64,000 bases of DNA. It comes from Algoriphagus ratkowskyi (GTDB taxonomy: Bacteria > Bacteroidota > Bacteroidia > Cytophagales > Cyclobacteriaceae). The stretch's first letter is position 1; each line of letters starts with the position of its first letter. Positions 54,201 to 61,486 of the stretch are shown piece after piece. The stretch covers positions 1-64,000 of the forward strand of contig NZ_MSSV01000012.1 in assembly GCF_002150505.1 (NCBI RefSeq), in the 5' to 3' direction. The translations under genes were made by a program, and so were the position numbers. A model generated the notes under the pieces. That model was not told where the DNA came from. It did no database searches and was given only the letters and a program-made list of their open reading frames with translations.

Positions 54201-54631
54201 GAAATGACGGAGCATTTATCCCGGGAGTTATTCTAGTGTCTGGTGGTGATACACCAAACGACTTAAGCGATGACGTATATACTGAACATTTAGGCGGGAC
54301 AGGAACCAACATATACCCAATCACAAATACCTATCCGTGGGGATTCAATGAGCAGGTAACTTTTGATGCTTCATTTATCAAATTGAGAGAGTTAAGTGTT
54401 GGGTACCGACTCCCTAATTTTGGGAAATTCAGAAATGCTACATTATCGATTTATACTAGAAATCTGATGGTCTGGACTAAGGCTGATATTGGGATTGATC
54501 CTGAAAGAGCCTTCTGGGCAAGTGGGGAAAATCAAGGAAATACTTCCTCCCAATTCAGACAGGGCATTGAGCGACAAAATGTGTTGCCATGGAGTTTTCC
54601 TTTGGGCTTTAAGTTGAATTTTAACCTTTAA
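51233..54631 (+). CDS. SusC/RagA-family TonB-dependent outer-membrane transporter
   Basis: 1132 residues. The signal peptide is near residues 3-37. There is a carboxypeptidase-regulatory-like domain (about 45-125, VSGEITSSVDGLPLPGVTI). The TonB-box-like SEVVVTALGIKR leads into the plug (about 133-245, FVVDGVPMSNS, LKGPSAAALYGTRAGNGVVIITTKSG). The rest is the 22-strand barrel ending PLGFKLNFNL. It imports oligosaccharides with SusD. No N-terminal STN signalling domain is present, so it should not signal to a FecR/ECF pair. Confidence 0.95.
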   Translation: MLMRHFSKYVIPKILWQMLVLVGITVLPLASAFGGSMYSYELRNTIQVQTVSGEITSSVDGLPLPGVTILEKGTSNGTVTEIDGTYTLEVAGPASILVFSYVGFVSQEVTLRNQSVINITMDETASDMSEVVVTALGIKRDQRSLGYDVASVSGDELTEVSQENVLSSLSGRIPGVTISQTSGPGSSMSMVIRGATSLTTDNQPLFVVDGVPMSNSLNNISQNGDGNQVDYGNAISDINPDDIESISVLKGPSAAALYGTRAGNGVVIITTKSGKAGDNLGVSFSTSNVFERPTRLLDFHYKYANGNREGVFNQGSAYWGGPQLNANNLAIQWDSPLDENGKQIPTELLAYPNAMKDFMQTGVTSTNNLAIDGGNDKSTFRISYSNMIHQGMIPNSDLFRNSYSTSLTHKITDKLTFTSDLNYTNSKSNDRPSTGDRRANPLEAVYTSPYVDYEKMRDIWVPGQEGVQQIRTTAGDNPYFIAYGMENGFVRDRIYGNVALDYKVSEALNFRVRYLLDRSDENQETKIPYSYSRMARGGYYVTDILRQESNADFLASWNKKFGKLDVNTSVGGNIMNQFGKSTSVGVGGDRNNGLVIPGIYNVQNIPANNRSVNNSYYEKGIYSIYGLASFGYANQLYLDLTARNDWSSTLPKDNRSYFYPSASLSWLVNYTFNMPESIDLLKFRFGYAQVGNDTGPYNLLPNLGSGVYNSINTASMPSGLLNPDLKPEQATSYEGGIDLKMFGNKLRFTGTLYQIDNRNQIFSVNLPSSSGYSGRLINAGLMRSTGVELSLGATVLSKKDITWDVDLNWSRNRTTVVELADGLDRITLWSENGGGAITFIGEQIGDMYSRGFVAVEDPSSPYYKWPVLDNNGEWQELSHTENLRKVGNFNPDFQLGLQTSLNIKRFVISASFDWRQGGEFMSFTYRYGESDWKSQRQLDNMTPGGLLSTDQLIALLKSDPDRYIIPGPGNFPRVGGHTSATGGFPVDKNGNDGAFIPGVILVSGGDTPNDLSDDVYTEHLGGTGTNIYPITNTYPWGFNEQVTFDASFIKLRELSVGYRLPNFGKFRNATLSIYTRNLMVWTKADIGIDPERAFWASGENQGNTSSQFRQGIERQNVLPWSFPLGFKLNFNL

Positions 54632-54648
54632 TTTCAAATCAAAGAATC

Positions 54649-56340
54649 ATGAAAAATACATCTAAAATATTTAAGGCACTTTTGATGACTTTGATTTGTG
54701 GGCTTGCTTTGACAGCCTGTGATCAAAAGCTGGATGAAATGAATGTCAATCCTTATGGAATAGATCCTACGGAGGTAAACCCAAACTTATTAATGCCAAC
54801 AATTTTGGCAGCATCTGCTCAAAATTATGCTAGTCTTGGCGTCAACGACTTGGCTGGCGCTGTACAACATACCCAGAAAAATGGCTGGTATGGAGGTCAT
54901 AATACATATTCATGGGAAAATATGAGTTGGACTGGATGGTATGATATTTTAAGGAATAATGATCTGCTATATAATAGAGCAGTAACAATGGAAAGTAAAT
55001 TCTTCCAAGGAGTCTCTTTGACGATGAAGTCATTTGTATTTGGGAATATCACTGATTTATGGGGAGATGCGCCATATACCGATGCATTAAAAGGAAATGA
55101 AAACTCTATGGACTTTCAATTTCCACAATTTGACAGTCAGGAAATCATCTACAAAGGGATCATTACGGATCTCAAAGCAGCAGTTCAGCTTTTCGAAAAT
55201 GCAAATAATACTGGAGTAGTTCCTGCAAATGACCTGTATTTCAATGGAAATGTGGAAAAGTGGAAAAGATTTGCCAATTCACTATTGCTTCGGTATTACA
55301 TGAGGATTTCTGTTAAAATGCCTGCTGAGGCAAAGGCAGGTGTGGAAGCTATTTATGCCTCTGGAGATTACATAAAGAATGCATCTCATGATGCTGCGCT
55401 AGATTATACTGGTGGGGCTAGCGACATCTGGCTCACTCGGCATGTAAAATTAAATCCAGATGATTTTACACGATATCAAGCCTCTCAGACTTTCTTAGAC
55501 CAATTGATTGGGACTAATGATCCTAGGCTGACTGTTTGGTTTGCACCTGTAAGGGTTCAATGGGTAGCTGACAAAACTTTAGCAACTGCTACAGATAACA
55601 ACATATGGAGGAACGGCGAGCCCTTGGGTGTGCTAACGTTGCCATTTGATGATTTTGTGGTATTGTACCCAAAAGATAAATTTACCAGAAGATATAATCC
55701 TGATTTGATCAGCTTAAATGATGCTCTATATGTAGGCCTACCCCCTGCTTTAGTGATACCCGAATCCTATAATGGGAACCCTTCGCCTGGTCAGGGTACT
55801 CACAATCAACATGTATCCACTTTGGCAGATATCTATCAGACTGCAGGGTCGACTGGAGATATTCTTAAAGCAAGGTTGATTTCTTCGGCGGAAGTAAGTT
55901 TCATTTTTGCTGAAGCGGCATTGAACGGTTGGTCAGTAGGATCTGCACAAGAGAATTACAATGCTGGGATAGAAAAATCTTTAGCAAGCTGGGGTCAAGC
56001 AGGTAAATTGTCTAAGTTTTTAGCTGAGGACGGAGTGGCTTTCAACAATACCCTTGAGCAGATTATGGTTCAAAAATGGGTTTCAAGCTGGACTGCAGCT
56101 GCTGAGTCTTTTGCGGATTACAAAAGAACAGGCTTTCCTTCTTTGGCTGCAGGTCCGCAATCTCCACAGCCACGCGTAGCATTGAGATTTCAATATGGAA
56201 ATGATGAATACAACAACAATTCGATCAATATCAATAAAGCAATTGAAAACTTACAGTTAACTGACTATTCTGGAGGCTTTGGAAAAGACAGTCAATGGTC
56301 TAAGTCCTGGTTGTATCAGGGTACTACTACACCTTGGTAA
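54649..56340 (+). CDS. SusD/RagB-family surface glycan-binding lipoprotein
   Basis: 563 residues. The lipobox GLALTAC is near residue 18-24. The sequence is of the SusD-like_2 branch, with LDEMNVNPYGIDPTEVNPNLLMPTIL at the start of the mature part, helical TPR-like segments such as KWKRFANSLLLRYYMRISVK near residue 204, and SAEVSFIFAEAALNGW near 410. It is the lid of the SusC transporter. It follows susC at 17 bases and ends with a strong terminator. Confidence 0.94.
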   Translation: MKNTSKIFKALLMTLICGLALTACDQKLDEMNVNPYGIDPTEVNPNLLMPTILAASAQNYASLGVNDLAGAVQHTQKNGWYGGHNTYSWENMSWTGWYDILRNNDLLYNRAVTMESKFFQGVSLTMKSFVFGNITDLWGDAPYTDALKGNENSMDFQFPQFDSQEIIYKGIITDLKAAVQLFENANNTGVVPANDLYFNGNVEKWKRFANSLLLRYYMRISVKMPAEAKAGVEAIYASGDYIKNASHDAALDYTGGASDIWLTRHVKLNPDDFTRYQASQTFLDQLIGTNDPRLTVWFAPVRVQWVADKTLATATDNNIWRNGEPLGVLTLPFDDFVVLYPKDKFTRRYNPDLISLNDALYVGLPPALVIPESYNGNPSPGQGTHNQHVSTLADIYQTAGSTGDILKARLISSAEVSFIFAEAALNGWSVGSAQENYNAGIEKSLASWGQAGKLSKFLAEDGVAFNNTLEQIMVQKWVSSWTAAAESFADYKRTGFPSLAAGPQSPQPRVALRFQYGNDEYNNNSININKAIENLQLTDYSGGFGKDSQWSKSWLYQGTTTPW

Positions 56341-56361
56341 TTGTTGATAGTATTTTAATTG

Positions 56362-56391
56362 AAAAGCTGGTCTATATAGGCCAGCTTTTTT
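56362..56391 (+). terminator. Terminator of the SusC/SusD operon
   Basis: AAAAGCTGG (56362-56370) pairs with CCAGCTTTT (56381-56389) around a 10-base loop, followed by T-rich sequence, 22 bases after the SusD stop. Confidence 0.85.
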
Positions 56392-56526
56392 TATTTCAAA
56401 ATTACTATACTATGAAACTGACTTTTCAATGTATTGATCAACTGTTGGTATTTAATCCGGCATGTAAAAGATGCTCATTTTTTAAGATCAACAGTAAAAC
56501 ACCCACAAAATAAGATGCCAGTTAGG

Positions 56527-57405
56527 TTAGATTATAAACCGATCAGCTTCATAGCCTCTCGTCTCAGTCTTCACCAAAAACACATCTCCACTTAAAGGAT
56601 ATTCTTTCAATTGGTCTGAACTCATATTTTCCTGAGCGCTGGTGATCAATAATGTATCTAGGTTTTCTCCACCGAAAGCACAAGATGTAATGTGCGGAAC
56701 TGGTAGGTCAATTTTTTCGAGTAATTTTCCTGTGGTCGGATTCCAGCGATAAACTCCCGAACCTCCATAGTGCGCCACCCAAAGCATGCCTTCTTGGTCT
56801 ATGCACATCCCATCAGGAAACCCCAAGTCATCGGGGATTTCTATAGCAACACGGTCATATTTAATTTCACCTTTTTCTAACTCAAAGTGGTAAGATTTGA
56901 TCTTCCTAGTCGGCGTATCAATAAAGTAAAAAGTCTGATTGTCTGCTGTCCAAGCCATCCCATTTGAAATCGTCAATTGATCCAATTGCATCTCCGGAAT
57001 CAAATCTTTCCCAACCCGATACAAAGACCCTGAGCCTTCGGTAAACTTTGTACTCATGGTTCCAATCCAAAGCCGCCCTTTCGCATCGCACTTGCCATCG
57101 TTGAAGCGATTAAGTGGAAGATCTGATTCTACTTCGGTCTGCCAAGTCAGGACTTCAGTGTCCAAATCGTAGGAAGCGATCTTTCGATCTAGTGCCAAAA
57201 TCAATTCGCCCCCCTCCCCCTCCAAAATCAAGGTTAAACGATGAGGAAACGATTTGGTGTTTGTCTTTCCTGTGGCCAAATGATGTTCAAATAACTTCCC
57301 GTTTTCTATATCCACCCAAAAAAAACTTTGGCGTGATACATGCCAAAAAGGACTTTCACCGAGTAAGCATTGAGTGGGGATAGATGTAATAGTGTAGTTA
57401 TTCAT
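56527..57405 (-). CDS. SMP-30/gluconolactonase-like lactonase
   Basis: 292 residues, a six-blade propeller of the SMP-30/LRE family. Metal-site landmarks are LLGESPFWH (Glu near residue 18), NRFNDGKCDAKGRLWIGTM near 104, ISNGMAWTADNQTFYFIDT near 146 and FPDGMCIDQEGMLWVAHYGGSGVYRW near 199. It would open a sugar lactone made by a dehydrogenase. It lies at the end of a minus-strand catabolic set and has no signal peptide, so it acts in the cytoplasm. Confidence 0.9.
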   Translation of the reverse strand: MNNYTITSIPTQCLLGESPFWHVSRQSFFWVDIENGKLFEHHLATGKTNTKSFPHRLTLILEGEGGELILALDRKIASYDLDTEVLTWQTEVESDLPLNRFNDGKCDAKGRLWIGTMSTKFTEGSGSLYRVGKDLIPEMQLDQLTISNGMAWTADNQTFYFIDTPTRKIKSYHFELEKGEIKYDRVAIEIPDDLGFPDGMCIDQEGMLWVAHYGGSGVYRWNPTTGKLLEKIDLPVPHITSCAFGGENLDTLLITSAQENMSSDQLKEYPLSGDVFLVKTETRGYEADRFII

Positions 57406-57504
57406 GGTTGAAAAGGTCGGTAAATTATTGATTGAGTTTTGAGGCTAAAATCAGGCTCGCGAAAATCATTGAAATTTCAAAAATCTTTAAGGGTCAAAGA
57501 AATC

Positions 57505-57532
57505 TCGTAAATCGCATATCTAAAATCTTCCA
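57505..57532. repeat. Heptad-periodic tract
   Basis: TCGTAAA, TCGCATA, TCTAAAA and TCTTCCA run in 7-base register just before the end of the isomerase gene. AAATCTT at 57481 recurs at 57523, exactly 42 bases (six periods) away. Confidence 0.55.
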
Positions 57533-57535
57533 TGA

Positions 57536-58420
57536 CTATCGCCAATATTGAGATATTTTCTTTTTCAAAAAAGCCACAGATCGCTCCAGCTGATCCATGC
57601 CATCCACTCCGTCTTCTATGCTGATCCAATTGTCGAAACCTACCCTCTTCAATTCTGTGAAAATCGCATCGTAATCATTCATGCCTTTTCCGACTTCACC
57701 ATGACTTAGTCTCGCTGCATATCCTTTTGCACCACCTTCTTCTTTTTTCAAATCTTCAATTGTGCCATACTTCAAAAATCGATCACTGGCATGCATAGTG
57801 ACGACACGTTCGGAAACTTCATAAAGCAAGTCAAGCGGATCTTCACCCGCTAAAAAAGCATTGCTAGGATCGTAATTCACGCCGAAATTCGGATGCTGAA
57901 TGCTTTTGACCAGCTTGGTGAAAAGTTCTCTTTTCTGGGCAAATTCCGGGTAATCCCAAAAGTCATCTTTGTAGTGATTTTCCAAAATAAGCGTAATCCC
58001 CAAGGATTTTGCATAAGGTAAACAGGCTTGAATAGACTCTGAAGCATATTTAATTCCCTCATCTTCGGAAAGTTCAGGGCGATACTGACCAGATAGAACC
58101 CGGCAGTATTTCCCACCAAGCTCGTCCGTCATCTCTATCCAACGCCTCTGTTTCTGAATTTCATTCTCTCGAAAAGCCTTGTCTGGATGAGTAAAATCTG
58201 GGGAACAACACATCATGGGGATGACCATTCCTTTATCCTCCACCATTCTGCGGAATTGACGCCAGTTTTCTTCTTTCTCCATTTCAAGGAACCCGGCATA
58301 CCACTCCAGTCCATCAATTTCTAATCCTGAGGCAAGTTCTATCCATTCGGAAATTTTCATGCTTCCGTCCTTGCAAAGTGCATGCATAAAGGCTTTGGGG
58401 AAGGCGGCTATTTTTGGCAT
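57536..58420 (-). CDS. TIM-barrel sugar (phosphate) isomerase/epimerase
   Basis: 294 residues of the AP-endonuclease-2/xylose-isomerase-like barrel. Metal ligand positions are LILENHYKDD (Glu near residue 145), VNYDPSNAFLAGEDP (Asp near 182), VVTMHASDR (His near 210) and ISIEDGVDG (Glu near 268). Relatives include hydroxypyruvate isomerases and keto-sugar epimerases. It stands 130 bases before the lactonase and 181 bases after the SDR, in the same direction. Substrate unknown. Confidence 0.85.
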   Translation of the reverse strand: MPKIAAFPKAFMHALCKDGSMKISEWIELASGLEIDGLEWYAGFLEMEKEENWRQFRRMVEDKGMVIPMMCCSPDFTHPDKAFRENEIQKQRRWIEMTDELGGKYCRVLSGQYRPELSEDEGIKYASESIQACLPYAKSLGITLILENHYKDDFWDYPEFAQKRELFTKLVKSIQHPNFGVNYDPSNAFLAGEDPLDLLYEVSERVVTMHASDRFLKYGTIEDLKKEEGGAKGYAARLSHGEVGKGMNDYDAIFTELKRVGFDNWISIEDGVDGMDQLERSVAFLKKKISQYWR

Positions 58421-58520
58421 TGTGTAATGTTTTTAAGTTTGAATTTGTATGAGTTTTCTATCCGATTGAAGCAAAAGTCAGATGTGTTTTAGGAATTGGT
58501 AAATGCAAGCATTTAGGCCT

Positions 58521-58548
58521 CTTCTGTCTCCCGTCTTCTGTCTTCCAG
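58521..58548. repeat. Heptad-periodic tract (TCTTCTG type)
   Basis: TCTTCTG, TCTCCCG, TCTTCTG and TCTTCCA are in exact 7-base register; the first ten bases recur after 14. On the other strand the units read GACAGAA, similar to GACCGAA at 31910. Confidence 0.7.
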
Positions 58549-58601
58549 CCTGATAAGCAAAGGCATTAAGGCAACTGCAATCTTTGGGGATAATCTCTCA
58601 T

Positions 58602-59399
58602 TTATCTATGAGGAATTGTACTCGTGTCTTTGGGAGCATTTCTGCCAATCATAGGATATTGCTCCAGATCTATCACTTGTCCGCTGATCGGCCCACTTTC
58701 ATCCGAAAGCCAATAAATCGCAGCAGCTGCTATTTCCTCTGGCCAAAGTATTCTACCAGCAGGAGCATACAATGCAGGCAAATCTTCGTACCAATTATCC
58801 GCTAGTCCATGTTCTCTTTTTCGCTCGATTTCCTTCTCTGTGAGTACCCAGCCGGGATTAATTTGGTTTACTCTTACGCCATATTCTCGAATAAGCACAT
58901 CGCCTAGATTTCTTGTCATCGTCATCAAAGCGCCTTTGGAAATACTGTAAGCCAATAAATTTGGCTCTCCGCTCCAGGCATTCACCGAGCCTATATTTAA
59001 AACTGCTCCGTGACTATCTGCGAGATAAGGAAGTGCTGCCTGAATTAGCTGAAATGGAGCAATGGTATTTACCTCCAGAACTCTATTCAAAAATTCTTTG
59101 TCGGTAGTAATAATATTCGAGGGAACCACAAGGGCGGCATTGTTCACAATCGCATCTAAGCGACCCCAAGAATTAATGGATAAGTCCACTAATCGCTGGG
59201 CAGCGCCATCTGCTGAGATTTCTTCAATATGAAGCCTTGCATTTTTATCACCGAGTTCCTTTACCACATCCGCTCCTAGATCTTCTTCTAATCCATGGAT
59301 GATCACTTTTGCACCTTCTGAAACAGCCTTTCTGGCAATAGCTTTCCCAATGCCCATCGTGCTTCCGGTAATTATAATGACCTTACCTTTTAACCGCAT
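58602..59399 (-). CDS. SDR-family sugar dehydrogenase-like oxidoreductase
   Basis: 265 residues, classical SDR: TGSTMGIG near residue 12, NNAALV near 87, the catalytic serine in NIGSVNAWSG near 137, and Tyr/Lys in YSISKGAL near 152-156. The set resembles gluconate 5-dehydrogenase/glucose 1-dehydrogenase relatives. It lies one base after the zinc dehydrogenase gene, so the two are tightly coupled and likely act on successive oxidation states of the same sugar. Confidence 0.88.
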   Translation of the reverse strand: MRLKGKVIIITGSTMGIGKAIARKAVSEGAKVIIHGLEEDLGADVVKELGDKNARLHIEEISADGAAQRLVDLSINSWGRLDAIVNNAALVVPSNIITTDKEFLNRVLEVNTIAPFQLIQAALPYLADSHGAVLNIGSVNAWSGEPNLLAYSISKGALMTMTRNLGDVLIREYGVRVNQINPGWVLTEKEIERKREHGLADNWYEDLPALYAPAGRILWPEEIAAAAIYWLSDESGPISGQVIDLEQYPMIGRNAPKDTSTIPHR

Positions 59400-59400
59400 A

Positions 59401-60438
59401 TTAAACTGGTTTTAGCACACTTTTCACCACTTCTCCACTATGCATTTTCTCAAAAGCTTCATGCCATTCTGTAATCGGCCAAACGCCTCCGATGATGGGT
59501 TTCACATCCAGAATTCCGCTGGCAAGTAGCCCAATGACTTTTTCCCAAATCGGCCAGTTATGACTGAAACTTCCTTGAAGTCGCACATTTTTTTGTACCA
59601 AAGGATCCAGAGAAAAATTACAGGGAGTTGGTCCCCATCCCACCTTGGTGATTTGTCCATTAGGTCGTACTAAATCCATTGCGATTTTTAAAGTAGAGCT
59701 ATGTCCTGCCGCGTCGATAATCAAGTCTGCTCCCAAGCCATCGGTTTTTCTCGCCCATTCTGAAGCGTCATTGATGATCGGAGTGACACCGTAGCTTCTT
59801 GCAATTTCCAGTCTTCCGCGATCTTTTTCTAAACCCAAAATAGCTACATCACCTCCACAGATTTTCGCAACAGCTGCGCAAAGAATCCCGATGGTTCCTG
59901 GACCGATTACAATTACCCGATCTCCTGGTTTGATGTGAGAATTAACAGCTACTGCATTGTAAGCAACTGAGCAAGGTTCGGTGAGGCAAGCTTCTTCGAA
60001 TGACAATCCAGCAGGCACACGGTGCAAACATCTAGCAGGAACTCTCACGAATCTCGTCATTGCACCATTCACTCCGTAGCCAAATCCTTTTCTGGTAGGA
60101 TCCAGGTTGTACAAGCCATTTTTACTCATAGGGTTTTGAGGATCGATCACTGCTGCTGTCTCGCTGACTACGCGATCGCCTATTTCCCATCCAGCTACTC
60201 TGTCGCCGACCACAGCGATTTTGCCCCCAAACTCGTGGCCCAAAACCACGGGATAATTCACTGGCCATGAATGATCTGAGGTCCATTGATGCAGATCGCT
60301 TCCGCAAACGCCGACATTTTCTACTTCCAAAAGAATATCTTCATCCCCAATTTCTGGAATGGGAATTTCTCTGATTTCCACTGAGCCTTTTTTCTCTGAA
60401 AAATTAACTACGGCGGCTGATTTACCTGAAATTGACAT
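59401..60438 (-). CDS. Zinc-type medium-chain dehydrogenase lacking structural-zinc cysteines
   Basis: 345 residues. The catalytic zinc site is intact: CGSDLH near residue 39, GHEFGG near 67 and CLTEPCSVAYNA near 152. The Rossmann motif VIGPGTIG is near 176. The region that normally holds four structural-zinc cysteines reads AVIDPQNPMSKNGLYNLDP with no cysteine, so only one zinc is expected. Relatives are sorbitol and threonine dehydrogenases. It is second in a three-gene unit (HUMPS protein, this, SDR). A sugar or sugar-acid alcohol is the likely substrate. Confidence 0.87.
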   Translation of the reverse strand: MSISGKSAAVVNFSEKKGSVEIREIPIPEIGDEDILLEVENVGVCGSDLHQWTSDHSWPVNYPVVLGHEFGGKIAVVGDRVAGWEIGDRVVSETAAVIDPQNPMSKNGLYNLDPTRKGFGYGVNGAMTRFVRVPARCLHRVPAGLSFEEACLTEPCSVAYNAVAVNSHIKPGDRVIVIGPGTIGILCAAVAKICGGDVAILGLEKDRGRLEIARSYGVTPIINDASEWARKTDGLGADLIIDAAGHSSTLKIAMDLVRPNGQITKVGWGPTPCNFSLDPLVQKNVRLQGSFSHNWPIWEKVIGLLASGILDVKPIIGGVWPITEWHEAFEKMHSGEVVKSVLKPV

Positions 60439-60450
60439 AAAATAATGAGT

Positions 60451-61149
60451 TTAATATTTGTTGATAGTTTGAGAATGGATTGCTGCGCAAATCTTCCTTA
60501 AAGAGGCTTCGAGATCTCCATCTGCAGTTTTGAAAGCATCTGCGTCTATTGTCAGAGGCGCACCGAGAACCACCAGAGGAGCGCCGAATTGGGGACATTG
60601 AATCGCTTGCTCTAGAGTTAGTCCTCCAACTGCCTGAACTGGTACATTCACTGCCTTCACAATTTCTCGTAATTGATCGAGCGGACTCGGCATTCTATGG
60701 CCAGCTGCGGCAATACCTCTCCGCTCATCGTAACCGATATGATGAATCACATAGTCGCATCCCAGATCCTCTAAAAATCTAGCTCCCTCCACCATATCTG
60801 GGCATCCCAAATTGTCACCCATCACTTTCACTCCATAATCTTTTCCTGCCTGCACCACGCATTTGATGGTTTCGGCATGTGCTCTTGCCATCACGACTAC
60901 ATGAGTTGCACCAGCTTTCGCCATCATTTCAGCTTCCAGATAGCCTCCATCCATGGTTTTGAGATCGGCCACAATAGGAATTCCTGGAAAAGCTTCCCGC
61001 AATTTCCTGACTCCGTGAAGACCTTCAGCTAGAATAAGTGGAGTACCTGCTTCCAGCCAATCTACTCCAGCACGCAAGGCCAAGGCAGCCGTTTCCAGAG
61101 CCTCATCAATGTCCGTAAGATCTAGGGATATTTGTACTATAGGTTTCAT
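60451..61149 (-). CDS. OMP-decarboxylase superfamily protein (HUMPS family)
   Basis: 232 residues from the ATG at 61149 (MKPIVQISLDLTDID); the frame is open to 61197. The diagnostic motif VADLKTMDGG (DxKxxD near residue 62) is the hexulose-6-phosphate synthase form. YVIHHIGYDE replaces the usual YVGVHTG-type histidine segment, and VQAVGGLTLEQA is the phosphate-binding end. Relatives are HPS and 3-keto-L-gulonate-6-phosphate decarboxylase. No kinase or 6-phospho-3-hexuloisomerase gene is nearby. It opens the catabolic operon. Confidence 0.85.
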   Translation of the reverse strand: MKPIVQISLDLTDIDEALETAALALRAGVDWLEAGTPLILAEGLHGVRKLREAFPGIPIVADLKTMDGGYLEAEMMAKAGATHVVVMARAHAETIKCVVQAGKDYGVKVMGDNLGCPDMVEGARFLEDLGCDYVIHHIGYDERRGIAAAGHRMPSPLDQLREIVKAVNVPVQAVGGLTLEQAIQCPQFGAPLVVLGAPLTIDADAFKTADGDLEASLRKICAAIHSQTINKY

Positions 61150-61486
61150 TTTAGGTTTGTTTAAAAGTAAATCAATGAAAAAGAGTCCCGACAGCAATCA
61201 AGATTTGCTCAGATTTTTAAGATAGGTAAAAATGGAAAAGATACTTTCCTGTTTTGGGATGAATGGAGTGTTTTATTCTGTAAAAATAAAAAAAGTGTCC
61301 TATCTCAGTTTTTAATCCTGCTATTCAGGCACGGACAGAAATCCTAATTTGAGACATCGAATCAATGCATACTATTTTTCCATTGGGGACCTCCGGGAAA
61401 ACCTCTGTGATCTCAGTGATTAAATCACTACCAAAAAAAAGCCCTAATCTGTTTTAGAAAAGGGCTAGCTAGTGTCCACTATAAAA
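61150..61486. other. Gene-free stretch between the catabolic operon and the M19 dipeptidase
   Basis: 337 bases, no credible gene. It holds the terminator at 61432-61466 and no exact -7 box for the HUMPS gene. Confidence 0.45.
61432..61466 (-). terminator. Terminator after the M19 dipeptidase
   Basis: AGCCCT (61440-61445) pairs with AGGGCT (61461-61466), with a small inner TCT/AGA stem. On the minus strand it is followed by eight T (61432-61440). It is 20 bases past the dipeptidase stop. Confidence 0.7.

Noticed and set aside
43359..61200. The tRNA-Arg gene as the attachment site of a genomic island carrying the carbohydrate locus
   Set aside because: No copy of the tRNA 3' end was found on the far side, and there is no integrase in the region. 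The xerD gene is 16 kb away and looks housekeeping.
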